A DNA stretch of 51,953 nt from Methylobacterium terricola (lineage in GTDB: Bacteria > Pseudomonadota > Alphaproteobacteria > Rhizobiales > Beijerinckiaceae). Position numbers and translations under genes: made by a program. Location of the stretch: contig NZ_VDDA01000030.1 in the NCBI RefSeq assembly GCF_006151805.1, positions 1-51,953 of the forward strand, written 5' to 3'. Shown piece after piece: positions 6,896-17,505 of this stretch (positions are counted from its first letter, which is position 1; each line of letters begins with the position of its first letter). The notes under the pieces were generated by a model. The model searched no databases and was not told the origin of the DNA. It saw only the letters and a program-made list of their open reading frames with translations.

Positions 6896-7891
6896 TCAGG
6901 CGGCGATCCAGGTGAAGCGCTCGGCCTCGTCCCAGGCGCAATCGGCGCCGAGCGCCCCCGCGAACACGGCCGAGAGGCGCGCCCGCTCGGCCTCGACCAC
7001 CGGCCCGTCCACCGCCACCGGCCGGCAGCGGGCGGCGAGGCCCGGCACGACGAAATCGGGGTTGTGCAGGGCGTGGTCGGAGCCTTGCGCGAAGAACGGC
7101 CGGTCGCCCCAGTCGAGGTAGCTCTCGGCCGGCAGGCCCTCGGCGAGCAGGATGTCGTGGGCGTCCAGCTCGACGTGCCAGTAGGTGACCGACGAGACCG
7201 GCTCGCGGGCGATGCTGGTGCCGTTGATCAGGCACATGATCGGCACGAGATGGCCGCCCGCGCCGTCGGCATCGGCGCCGACGAGGACCGGATGGCCGGG
7301 GGAGAGACGGAGATCCCGGGCGGGCAGCCCCGGCCCGAAGGCCCCGGCGCGGAGGTGGATCGGCTGCTGGTCGTGGGGCAGGGCGGCGCCCTTGCCCGCG
7401 AGGGTGCGATGCCCGATCCAGACGACCGGCCGCAGGGCGCCGGAGGCGGTGACGGCGCGGTCGCCGACCCGCAGGTCCTCGACGGCGACCTCCGCCGCGG
7501 CCCCGTCGCGCATCACGCGGAGGCGGGTGCCGGTGGTGAAGCAGACCGGCATGTAATCGGTCGGGGTGTTGTTGTCGTCGAAGGTGACGCGCTGGCGCGC
7601 CGCGAGCGCGGTGTTCGACAGGACGAAACGCGTGGTCGGGCTGGTCGGGCTGTCCGTGAACTGGATCATGCTCTGCGAGTCGTACTGCGTCGCGTAGAGC
7701 GTCTTGGTGGTCGATGTCGTCTCGGCCGGGAAGATGCCGGTCGCCTGGACGGTGTCGCCGACCTTGTTGACCGTTCCGGTCACGGTGATGCTGGAGGTCG
7801 ATACGTCGTCCAGCCCGAAGCTGGCCGAAGGTTTCCCGTCATCCGTCGCGACGAAGCCCGCACGATAGACAGTGTTGTTGAAGACCGGCAT
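6896..7891 (-). CDS. Hint-domain protein (Hint_2 type)
   Basis: This 331-residue protein has an N-terminal part of about 115 residues rich in Thr/Ser/Val with beta-strand character. A Hint domain follows, starting at C117 in CFTTGTRLRV. The domain continues through VEDLRVGDRAVTASG, PVVWIG and LRLSPGHPVLV (H200) to LVPIMCLING. Hint domains are autoprocessing folds related to inteins and hedgehog; this subtype is frequent in alphaproteobacterial secreted or RTX-like proteins. The start at 7891 follows GGGGAG by nine bases; 48 upstream in-frame codons are rejected. No signal peptide is seen. About 115 residues remain after the core Hint motifs, with no known toxin or enzyme. Confidence 0.8.
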   Translation of the reverse strand: MPVFNNTVYRAGFVATDDGKPSASFGLDDVSTSSITVTGTVNKVGDTVQATGIFPAETTSTTKTLYATQYDSQSMIQFTDSPTSPTTRFVLSNTALAARQRVTFDDNNTPTDYMPVCFTTGTRLRVMRDGAAAEVAVEDLRVGDRAVTASGALRPVVWIGHRTLAGKGAALPHDQQPIHLRAGAFGPGLPARDLRLSPGHPVLVGADADGAGGHLVPIMCLINGTSIAREPVSSVTYWHVELDAHDILLAEGLPAESYLDWGDRPFFAQGSDHALHNPDFVVPGLAARCRPVAVDGPVVEAERARLSAVFAGALGADCAWDEAERFTWIAA

Positions 7892-8160
7892 CGGATGCAA
7901 CTCCCCGTTTTTTTCATGATTGGTGCAATGGCCGAGCGCGACCGCGCGGATCGAGACCCGCGCGACGACAGGGCCGCCCGCGTGGCGCAGCAGAGCAACC
8001 GCCGCGGTGACGCACGCAGGGTAAGCACGTCGCAAACCCCCGCGACAGCCGTACTCAAGGGATGATCCAGGGATTTTCCGGGGTCTGTGATTTTATTGCT
8101 ACGATCTTGCCGGGGGTGACGGCGCTGTTTCTCAGAAAATTCTCATCGCGATGCAGGCAG

Positions 8161-8227
8161 GATTTGCCAGATCTTCCTGAAACGATTGCCGGATCTTCCT
8201 AGATTGATTGCCGGATCTTCCCGGGGC
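8161..8227 (+). repeat. Imperfect 22-23 bp tandem repeat (3 units)
   Basis: Three successive units share the core GATTGCCGGATCTTCC, beginning at about 8161 (variant GATTTGCCAGATCTTCC), 8184 and 8206. The unit length is 22-23 bp. No function is evident. They lie about 110 bp before the 14-bp array. Confidence 0.65.
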
Positions 8228-8336
8228 GGCATCCGTCCGACACGGCAGCGACGGATTGCGGGCGGGGCGGGGGAACGATCGAACCGCAAGGTTCGTGGGA
8301 GGCCGTGGCCGCGTCCTGGATGCGGCTCCTCGGGGC

Positions 8337-8392
8337 CGGATCCTCTGGGACGGATCCTCTGGGACGGATCCTCTGGGACGGATCCTCGGGGA
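8337..8392 (+). repeat. Perfect 14-bp tandem repeat, 4 units
   Basis: CGGATCCTCTGGGA is repeated three times without change, and a fourth copy has two substitutions (CGGATCCTCGGGGA). Every unit carries GGATCC. The near identity suggests recent expansion by slippage. A period of 14 without spacers excludes a CRISPR array. Confidence 0.9.
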
Positions 8393-8605
8393 CGGCACGA
8401 GGGGCCTGTCGCGGCCGAGCTGCAGCGCGGATTTCGGCCGGATCGCTTCCGCCCTGCGGAAGGTCGTCGGCATGGCTGGGGGGGCTTCGGCTCCACTGCG
8501 CGATCCCGGATTGCCGCGTGAGCAGGACGGCCCGGTGCCGTTCCGCTCACGCTCCCCAGTGCCCGATGCCCCGACCGGACCGGTGTCCGGTGCGGGGCAA
8601 GGCGG

Positions 8606-8878
8606 TCAGCGCGGGCGGAAGGCGGGATTGGTGTTGGGGTTCAGCATCGCGCCGGATTTGCCTCCGGCGAAAGTCCCGCCGTCCTGCCCGATCAGCCGGC
8701 CGCCCTTCACGGCCTGAGCCGGCGGGACGTAGGACCCGCCGGGCCGCACCGCGCCGGGGCCCGCGCCGCCATAGCCCGGTCGCGCATAGCAGGCGGCGCC
8801 CTGGCAGGCCGCGGCGGGCGCAGCCGCGACCACGCCCATCGTCGCCAGCACGGCGGCGCCCAGCATCCATCCACGCAT
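8606..8878 (-). CDS. Small secreted hypothetical protein
   Basis: The 90-residue product begins with a Sec signal peptide (MRGWMLGAAVLATMGVVAAA, cleavage probable after the Ala-rich segment near residue 23). The mature part of about 65 residues is Gly/Pro-rich with two Cys (CQGAACYARPGYGG), and the end is NPNTNPAFRPR. GGGAG eight bases before the ATG supports this start over the longer open frame to 9064. No domain is recognised. It is probably periplasmic or secreted. It stands alone between repeat-rich spacers. Confidence 0.7.
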   Translation of the reverse strand: MRGWMLGAAVLATMGVVAAAPAAACQGAACYARPGYGGAGPGAVRPGGSYVPPAQAVKGGRLIGQDGGTFAGGKSGAMLNPNTNPAFRPR

Positions 8879-9240
8879 CGTGTCGTCTCCCTCTCGCGTC
8901 GAAAGCGAGGGCCGGTCGCAGGCGTCCAGGACGGTCCGAGAGCGGTCCGCGACGGCGCTCGCGTGCGGGCGCCGCCGGTTGTGCCCGTTCGGCACGATCC
9001 TGGAACTGGTGCGGTTCCCAAGCCCTTCGCCGGACCCATCGATCCTGACACGATTTAGAAACAACTTGCGGGCGCCGGCCCATCGTCAGTTGTGACGATG
9101 GGCCGGCGCTATCGGCGATCTTTCCCACGACGATCGCGTGATGACGCGCAATCCCGCCGCCCTGCCGTTCCATCCACCGGCCGTCGACGATGATCGCGGC
9201 GCGCCCTCCGATCCGGACGCGCCGCCGCCGGGGGCGATCC
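8879..9240. other. Intergenic region with one strong hairpin
   Basis: This 362-bp spacer lies between the small secreted protein and the ddl stop codon. Apart from the hairpin at 9072-9109 I see no gene. The ORFs crossing it are continuations or shadows of the neighbours. Confidence 0.55.
9072..9109 (-). terminator. Perfect 17-bp stem-loop, possible ddl terminator
   Basis: GCGCCGGCCCATCGTCA (9072-9088) pairs perfectly with 9093-9109 around the loop GTTG. Read on the minus strand it lies 131 bases after the ddl stop and is followed by CGCAAGTTGTTTCT, a weak U-rich tail. It could end the ddl transcript or protect its 3' end. Confidence 0.6.
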
Positions 9241-10356
9241 TCAGCCCTCGAACTCCCGCGTCAGCCCGCGCCGGGTCTGGTGGCGGTCGAGCGCCAGGTC
9301 CACCAGCCGCGTCAGCAACTTCGGGTACGATATCCCGGAGGCCTCCATCATCTTCGGATACATGCTGATCGAGGTGAAGCCCGGCAGGGTGTTGATCTCG
9401 TTGAGGGAGAAGGCGCCGCTCTGCCGGTCGAGGAAGAAGTCGACCCGGGCGAGCCCGCTGCATTCGAGCGCCTCGAAGGCCCGGAGCGCCAGGGCCCGCA
9501 CCTCGTCCATCTGCTCCGGCGAGATGTCGGCCGGCAGGTCGACGCTGGCGCCCTCGGGGTCGAGGTACTTGGCGGCGTAGGAGTAGAAGTCGTGGTGGGC
9601 CTGCGGGTTCAGCTCGCTGGCGACGCTGACGAAGGGCGGGTCGCCGTCGAGCACCGCCACCTCGATCTCGCGGGCGTCGATGCCCTGCTCCACCAGCACC
9701 TTGACGTCGTACCGGAAGGCGTCGGCGAGCGCCACCGGCAGGTCGGCCCAGGCCTTGACCTTATGGATGCCGACGCTCGACCCCATGTTGCAGGGCTTGA
9801 CGAAGACCGGCAGCGTCAGGGTCGCGGCGATCTCGTCGAGGGGGACGGCGCCGCGCTCGTAGGCCCGGCGGGTGAAGGCGCGGTAGGGGGCGATCGGGAT
9901 GCCGGCGAGGGTGGCGAGACGCTTGGTGACGTCCTTGTCCATGCCGACCGCCGAGGCCATCACGCCCGAACCGACATAGGCGGTCTCGGTCAGCTCCAGC
10001 AGGCCCTGCAGGGTCCCGTCCTCGCAGAGCGGCCCGTGCAGGACCGGGAACACCACGTCGATCTCGGTGCGCTCCTTGGCTTCGTCGAGGCCGACCACCG
10101 CGGCGCGCCCGTTCGCGCCCTGCGCCAGGCGCACCTCGGGGCTCTCCGGCGGGATCGACAGGGATTCGTCGCCGGTCTGCTCGATGCGGCGCAGGTCGTG
10201 GCGCTGCCAGCGCCCGGCCTTGTCGATGCTGACCGGGATCACCTCGAAGCGGGTGCGGTCGAGGTGGCGCACTACCGAGGCGGCGGAGCGCAGCGAGACC
10301 TCGTGCTCGCCGGATCTGCCGCCGTACAGGACGGCGACGCGGGTCTTCTCGGTCAT
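9241..10356 (-). CDS. ddl: D-alanine--D-alanine ligase
   Basis: The 371-residue cytosolic ATP-grasp enzyme joins two D-alanines for peptidoglycan precursor synthesis. Visible motifs are the N-terminal GGRSGEHEVS (12-21), VFPVLHGPLCEDGTLQG near 103-119, the ATP-grasp segment VFVKPCNMGSSVG, and the Mg-binding C-terminal RVDFFLD and LNEINTLPGFT. Length is usual for the DdlA type. The start at 10356 follows GAGG by eight bases; 15 upstream codons are rejected. It is not linked to murein or division genes here, so it may be a second Ddl in this genome. Confidence 0.95.
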   Translation of the reverse strand: MTEKTRVAVLYGGRSGEHEVSLRSAASVVRHLDRTRFEVIPVSIDKAGRWQRHDLRRIEQTGDESLSIPPESPEVRLAQGANGRAAVVGLDEAKERTEIDVVFPVLHGPLCEDGTLQGLLELTETAYVGSGVMASAVGMDKDVTKRLATLAGIPIAPYRAFTRRAYERGAVPLDEIAATLTLPVFVKPCNMGSSVGIHKVKAWADLPVALADAFRYDVKVLVEQGIDAREIEVAVLDGDPPFVSVASELNPQAHHDFYSYAAKYLDPEGASVDLPADISPEQMDEVRALALRAFEALECSGLARVDFFLDRQSGAFSLNEINTLPGFTSISMYPKMMEASGISYPKLLTRLVDLALDRHQTRRGLTREFEG

Positions 10357-10456
10357 GCGCGAATCCTCGGAATTCCCTTGGTGGCTTTCCTTGGCCACCA
10401 CGATCCCACCTCGTGCGGGGCGCCCTGCTTATCGCCCGGGGAGGATTTCAGAAACC

Positions 10457-11350
10457 CTACGCGGCGGCGTCGCACGGAGCGAGGCCGTCGCGCATCAGGG
10501 CGAGGAAGTTCTCGGTCACGGCGCTCGCCGGCGCCCGGTAGAGGGCGAAGACGTCGGCGACCGGGGCCGGGGCGGCGAGGGGCCGGTAGACGATGCCGGG
10601 CCGTGGCAGGGCGCCGACCGAGTCCGGCACCAGGGCGACGCCGAGCCCTGCCGCCACGAGGCTCACGAGCGAGGCCGATTCGACCACCTGCTGCACCATC
10701 CGTGGCGCGAAGCCGGCGGCGAGGCAGGCCTCGTGCAGATGGGTGGCGAAGCGGGAATCGCGCAGGCGCAGCGACACGAAGGCCTCCCCGGCAAGGTCGC
10801 TCAAGGCGATCTCGGCGTGGGACGCGAGGCGATGCCCCGCCGGCAGCGCGACGCCGACCGCCTCGGGCCAGGCGCGCACGGCCCGCAAGGACGGATCGTC
10901 CGGCGGGTGGCGCAGGAAGCCGAGATCGGTGCGGTGGGCGTGGAGCGCCGCCGGCTGCTCGCCCGGCGGCATCTCGTGCAGGCGCACCAGCACCCCGGGG
11001 TAGCGCTCGCCGAACAGCCGGATCATCCGTCCGAGCGGGCCGGCGAGGATCGAGCCGGTGAGCCCGAGATCGAGGGTGCCGGTGCGCCCGGCCCCGACCG
11101 CCCTCGCTTCGGCCGCCGCCTCCTCGACCTGGGCCAGGACGGCGCGTGCGCGCGGCAGGAAGGCGGCGCCGGCCGGGGTCAGGGCGACGCTGCGGCTGGT
11201 GCGCCAGAACAGCGGCGTGCCGAGCTCCGCCTCGAGGTCGCGGATCTGCTGGCTCAGCGGCGGCTGCGACACGCCGAGGCGCTCCGCCGCCGCGGTGAAG
11301 CTGAGCGCGTCCGCCACCGCCACGAAGTAGCGCAGATGCCTCAGCTCCAA
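10457..11350 (-). CDS. LysR-family transcriptional regulator
   Basis: The 297-residue product has the LysR winged helix-turn-helix at its N-terminus (LRHLRYFVAVADALSFTAAAERLGVSQPPLSQQIRDLE, given in part: FTAAAERLGVSQPPLS at about 19-34). It is followed by a periplasmic-binding-protein-like effector domain from about residue 90. A TTG start at 11350 is preferred because GGAG lies six bases upstream and the protein then begins at the usual LELRHLRYF; the open frame continues to 11458 into the divergent gene's leader. It faces the M20 amidohydrolase gene and probably controls it. The inducer is unknown. Confidence 0.9.
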   Translation of the reverse strand: MELRHLRYFVAVADALSFTAAAERLGVSQPPLSQQIRDLEAELGTPLFWRTSRSVALTPAGAAFLPRARAVLAQVEEAAAEARAVGAGRTGTLDLGLTGSILAGPLGRMIRLFGERYPGVLVRLHEMPPGEQPAALHAHRTDLGFLRHPPDDPSLRAVRAWPEAVGVALPAGHRLASHAEIALSDLAGEAFVSLRLRDSRFATHLHEACLAAGFAPRMVQQVVESASLVSLVAAGLGVALVPDSVGALPRPGIVYRPLAAPAPVADVFALYRAPASAVTENFLALMRDGLAPCDAAA

Positions 11351-11546
11351 GGGGCGCTCCAGACCGGTTCGTCGACGTGGATCCAGACGATCGAGATATG
11401 GATCGTACGCAACAGGATATTGGACGTCTAGACGGCGGGGATGCATCGGTGGGCGCATGCCGGGAGCGTCGCGGCCGGGCTTTCGGATGCTGGACAGTCC
11501 CGCCCCGCCGCCCTACCCCGAGGGCACAGGACCGAGACGGACCACC
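11351..11546. promoter_or_regulatory. Divergent LysR control region
   Basis: These 196 bp separate the LysR start from the M20 hydrolase start, the usual place for a LysR-type operator and both promoters. The stretch 11378-11432 is the least GC-rich part and contains GATCGAGATATGGATC (about 11389-11404) and GACGTCTAGAC. No T-N11-A box is certain. Confidence 0.4.
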
Positions 11547-12797
11547 ATGCAGCACACCGACACGAGCCTCGGCGCGGGCGTGATGGCCCGCCTCGACGCG
11601 CTTGCCCGTGCCAGCGCCGAGCCCGACGCGCTGACCCGCCTCTACCTCACCCCCGCCCACGACGCCGCCGGCCGGCAGGTGACCGGCTGGATGGAGGAGG
11701 CCGGCATGGCGGTCCGGCGCGACGCCGCCGCCACGGTGATCGGCCGCTACGAGGCGGCGTTTCCCGGCGCCCCGACCCTGCTCCTCGGCTCGCACATCGA
11801 TACCGTGCGCGATGCCGGCCGCTACGACGGCAATCTCGGCGTGGTGGTGGCGATCGCCGCGGTGGGAGCCCTGCACCGGGCCGGCGAGCGCCTGCCCTTC
11901 GCCATCGAGGTGCTGGCCTTCGGCGACGAGGAGGGCGTGCGCTTCCCCGTCACCCTCACCGGCTCGCGGGCACTCGCCGGCCTGATCCGGCCCGACTTCC
12001 TGGAGGCCCGCGACGCCGACGGGGTGAGCCTCGCCCAGGCGCTGACCGCGTTCGGCGGCGATCCCGCCGGGCTGGCGGGCCTCGCCCGCGACCCGGCCGA
12101 GACCCTCGGCTACCTCGAGGTCCATATCGAGCAGGGGCCGGTTCTGGAGGATGCGGACCTGCCGGTCGGCATCGTCACCGCCATCGCCGGGGCGAGCCGT
12201 CTCGTCGTCACGGTCGAGGGCCGGGCGGGCCATGCCGGCACGGTGCCGATGCGCCTGCGCCGCGACGCCCTGGCGGCGGCGGCCGAGATGGTGCTGGCGG
12301 TCGAGGCCGAAGCCGACGCCACCCCGGACCTCGTCGCCACGGTCGGCCAGATCGAGGTGCCGCGGGGCGCCGTCAACGTCATCCCGGCCCTCACCCGGTT
12401 CAGCCTCGACCTGCGCAGTCCGAGCGACGCCGTGCGCCACGCCGCGCTCGCGCGCCTGCGCGCCACCTGGGACGACATCGCCGCGCGCCGCGGCGTGACG
12501 GTGAGCGCGCAAGGCAGCTACGACGAGCCCGCTGCCGCCTGCGCTCCCGGGCTGATGGATGCGCTCGACGCGGGCATCGTGCGCCTCGGCCTCGCGCCCT
12601 TGCGCCTGCCGAGCGGGGCCGGCCATGACGGCCTGGCGCTGGCCGGCCTGTGCCCGATCGCCATGCTGTTCGTGCGCTGCGCCGGCGGGCTCAGCCACTC
12701 CCCAGCCGAATCGGTCACCGAGGCCGATGTCGACGTCGCGACGCGCCTGCTCGTCGACGTGCTGCGCCACCTGCGGCCGGAATCCGTGCGGCCCTGA
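11547..12797 (+). CDS. M20 amidohydrolase: N-carbamoyl-amino acid hydrolase/allantoate amidohydrolase
   Basis: The 416-residue M20-family metalloenzyme hydrolyses an N-carbamoyl or ureido group, releasing ammonia and CO2. Metal ligands are visible: H83 in GSHIDTV, D94 in GRYDGNLG, the catalytic E128/E129 in GDEEGVRF, H in LEVHIEQGPVLE near 206, and H in GGLSHSPAES near 388. The dimerisation insert carries GRAGHAGTVPM. Length fits AllC and L-carbamoylases; sequence alone does not separate these. It is followed by a DUF3830 gene 67 bp downstream and faces the LysR gene. With the hydantoinase at 30304-31800 it could open and decarbamoylate hydantoins or ureides. Confidence 0.85.
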   Translation: MQHTDTSLGAGVMARLDALARASAEPDALTRLYLTPAHDAAGRQVTGWMEEAGMAVRRDAAATVIGRYEAAFPGAPTLLLGSHIDTVRDAGRYDGNLGVVVAIAAVGALHRAGERLPFAIEVLAFGDEEGVRFPVTLTGSRALAGLIRPDFLEARDADGVSLAQALTAFGGDPAGLAGLARDPAETLGYLEVHIEQGPVLEDADLPVGIVTAIAGASRLVVTVEGRAGHAGTVPMRLRRDALAAAAEMVLAVEAEADATPDLVATVGQIEVPRGAVNVIPALTRFSLDLRSPSDAVRHAALARLRATWDDIAARRGVTVSAQGSYDEPAAACAPGLMDALDAGIVRLGLAPLRLPSGAGHDGLALAGLCPIAMLFVRCAGGLSHSPAESVTEADVDVATRLLVDVLRHLRPESVRP

Positions 12798-12864
12798 CCT
12801 CCTTGGCCCGGCCCTCGCTTCCGGGGGCGGGCCCCGCGATCCACCCCCCACCAGGAGAGACTCC

Positions 12865-13278
12865 GTGAAGGAACTGAAGATCAAGGCCGGCCCGTTCGAC
12901 CTCGTCGGTCGGCTCGAGCTCGAGAAGGCGCCCCAGACCTGCGCCGCCTTCCTCAAGGCGCTGCCCTTCGTGAGCGAGGTGATTCACGTGCGCTGGAGCG
13001 GCGAGGGCGTGTGGATGCCCCTCGGCGACCTCGATTTCGGCGTCGGCTACGAGAACCACACCAGCTACCCGGCGCCGGGTCAGATGATCCTGTATCCGGG
13101 CGGCATCAGCGAGACCGAGATCCTGCTCGCCTATGGCGGCGTGCACTTCGCCAGCAAGGTCGGGCAGCTGGCCGGCAACCACTTCCTGACCATCACCACC
13201 GGCATCGAGCACGTCTATGATCTCGGCCGCATGACATTGCTCAAGGGCGCCCAGCCGATCCGCTTCGAGGCGATGTGA
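12865..13278 (+). CDS. DUF3830 family protein (cyclophilin-like fold)
   Basis: The 137-residue product matches the DUF3830 pattern: a beta-barrel start, then APQTCAAFLKALPF, HVRWSGEGVWMPLGDLD, ENHTSYPAPGQ, YPGGISETEILLAYGG and GNHFLTIT. The fold is cyclophilin-like; its biochemical role is not established. The GTG start at 12865 has AGGAG seven bases upstream. It follows the M20 hydrolase in the same direction, so it may form a subunit, chaperone or ligand-handling partner of that enzyme. The gene association is seen here; the function is inference. Confidence 0.85.
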   Translation: MKELKIKAGPFDLVGRLELEKAPQTCAAFLKALPFVSEVIHVRWSGEGVWMPLGDLDFGVGYENHTSYPAPGQMILYPGGISETEILLAYGGVHFASKVGQLAGNHFLTITTGIEHVYDLGRMTLLKGAQPIRFEAM

Positions 13279-13428
13279 CGGCGCGGGTTCCGGACCCACC
13301 GCCACGCTTGCGCTGACAAGATCCCCTTGCGGCGGGGCGGTCCGCCCCGTACGCCTGATACCGCGGCCCACCCGGGATGCCCTCACCGGGCACCCGGACG
13401 GAGCGTGGGGCGCGGGGCGCTTGAAGAG

Positions 13429-16272
<2,844 letters not shown>

Positions 16273-16309
16273 CCATCAGCAAATCTCAACATCCATCACA
16301 CCCGCCCTG

Positions 16310-16470
16310 TCCCGGACGACGGCAGCGAAGCGGAAGGAGATCCGGGATCCAGCCGTAAGACTTGCCGCGAAGCGGCTCTGCATGGTGCACCGTCGCAGAC
16401 AGGCGGACGCTTCGCGCCTTCTTGTGCTGGTTCCCGGATCTCCTTCCGCTGGCGCTGCAGTCGTCCGGGA
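16310..16470. repeat. Long inverted repeat between convergent genes
   Basis: Arms at 16310-16347 and 16432-16470 are complementary over about 38 bases, apart from one mismatch region and a two-base gap (left arm starts TCCCGGACGAC and ends AGGAGATCCGGGA). The 84-base centre contains smaller stems. It lies between the kinase gene and the convergent BKACE gene. It may end both transcripts or be a BIME-like repeat. Confidence 0.75.
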
Positions 16471-16491
16471 AAGGGGAGGGCGGAATCGGCC

Positions 16492-17373
16492 TCAGCCCAC
16501 CCCATCCCGCACCGCCAGCTCCCGCCGCGCCGCCTCCGCCCCCACCACCGTCCCCCCCGCCGCCTCGATCGCCCGCCGCGCCGCCGCGACCCAGTCCCGG
16601 TTGCCCCGCGTCGACCCCCACGGCGCGTCCTCCAGCCCCACCCGCACATGCCCACCGCGGGTAACAGCCGCCGGCACCAGCGGCAGGATGTCGACGCCGA
16701 GGCCCGCCACCATCCAGGGCGCGCCGGGTGCGCATTCGGCGAGCAGCGCCAGATGCGCGTCGAGATAGGCCTCTCGCGGCGGGAAGCCCCAGGCGAACTC
16801 GTCCGAGAACATGAAGCGGTAGACCGGCACCGGCGGGCGCGGCTCCAGGGCGGCCAAGGCCGCGCCCAGGCGGGTGAAGCCCGGCTCGTAGATGGCGTAG
16901 CCGGGCCGGATCCGGTGGGTGCGGGCGATGCGCAGGCCCTCGCGGATATCGGCCATCGGGTTCTGGTAGACGAAGCCGCTGTCGTCGGAGGAGGCCTCGT
17001 CGTAGCGCAGGAAGGTGGTCGAGCCCGGGTCGCACACCGCCCACTCGATCAGGCCGCGCCGGGCCAGCTCCTCGGTATGGGCATAGCGGATCGCCGCGCT
17101 CGCGGCGTAATCCGAGCCGGCAAGCGGGATCGTCGGGTAGACGATCGCGTCCGATTGCGCCCGGATGCCCTCGATGATGCGGGCATAGGTCTCCCAGGCG
17201 TCGTTCTGGCGCCCGGTCCCGGGATCGTAGGCGTGGACGTGGACGATCGCCGCCCCTTCCGCGACCGCGGCGAGCCCGTCGGCCACCACCTCGTCGACGG
17301 TGATCGGGATGCCGGGCTGGCGCTCGCGTCCCCACGGCCCGTTCAGGGCCGCCTCGATCCAGATCTCCGCCAT
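16492..17373 (-). CDS. BKACE family (3-keto-5-aminohexanoate cleavage-type) enzyme
   Basis: The 293-residue product belongs to the DUF849/BKACE family of Zn-dependent TIM-barrel enzymes. These condense a beta-keto acid with acetyl-CoA to give acetoacetate and a new CoA ester. The zinc motif HVHAYDP is at 45-51 (H45, H47), and later features include YPTIPLAGSDY and GLGVDILPL. BKACE members differ widely in substrate, and the specificity here cannot be read. The ATG at 17373 has GGGAGGG about eight bases upstream. It is divergent from the formamidase gene across 132 bp. Confidence 0.85.
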   Translation of the reverse strand: MAEIWIEAALNGPWGRERQPGIPITVDEVVADGLAAVAEGAAIVHVHAYDPGTGRQNDAWETYARIIEGIRAQSDAIVYPTIPLAGSDYAASAAIRYAHTEELARRGLIEWAVCDPGSTTFLRYDEASSDDSGFVYQNPMADIREGLRIARTHRIRPGYAIYEPGFTRLGAALAALEPRPPVPVYRFMFSDEFAWGFPPREAYLDAHLALLAECAPGAPWMVAGLGVDILPLVPAAVTRGGHVRVGLEDAPWGSTRGNRDWVAAARRAIEAAGGTVVGAEAARRELAVRDGVG

Positions 17374-17505
17374 CGCGTCCCTCCCGGTCTTTGCCGGGCA
17401 TCATGCGCCGGAGGCGGCCGCCTGTCTGCCGTGCGGCGCGGCTCCTGCTGGATTGGTTCTTGCAAGCGTTGCAGGCACTGACAAGACTCCGCCCGGGAGG
17501 CTCCC

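Larger units (their letters stand above)
7892..8605. other. Intergenic region with tandem repeats
   Basis: This 714-bp region between the Hint-protein start and the stop of the next minus-strand gene holds two separate tandem repeat tracts (8161-8227 and 8337-8392). The open frames that cross it are produced by the repeats, lack Shine-Dalgarno sequences and have arbitrary composition. I see no gene. The promoter of the Hint gene should lie just above 7891, but no clear -35/-10 pair is recognisable. Confidence 0.6.

Noticed and set aside
8161..8392. CRISPR array
   Set aside because: Units of 14 and 22-23 bp are tandem with no unique spacers, and there are no cas genes.
8143..8550. Minus-strand ORF with repeated Pro-Arg-rich units
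   Set aside because: The repeats come from the 14-bp DNA array; there is no Shine-Dalgarno and no signal or domain.
10353..12956. Minus-strand 867-codon frame
   Set aside because: Antisense to the M20 hydrolase and out of frame with LysR; arbitrary composition.
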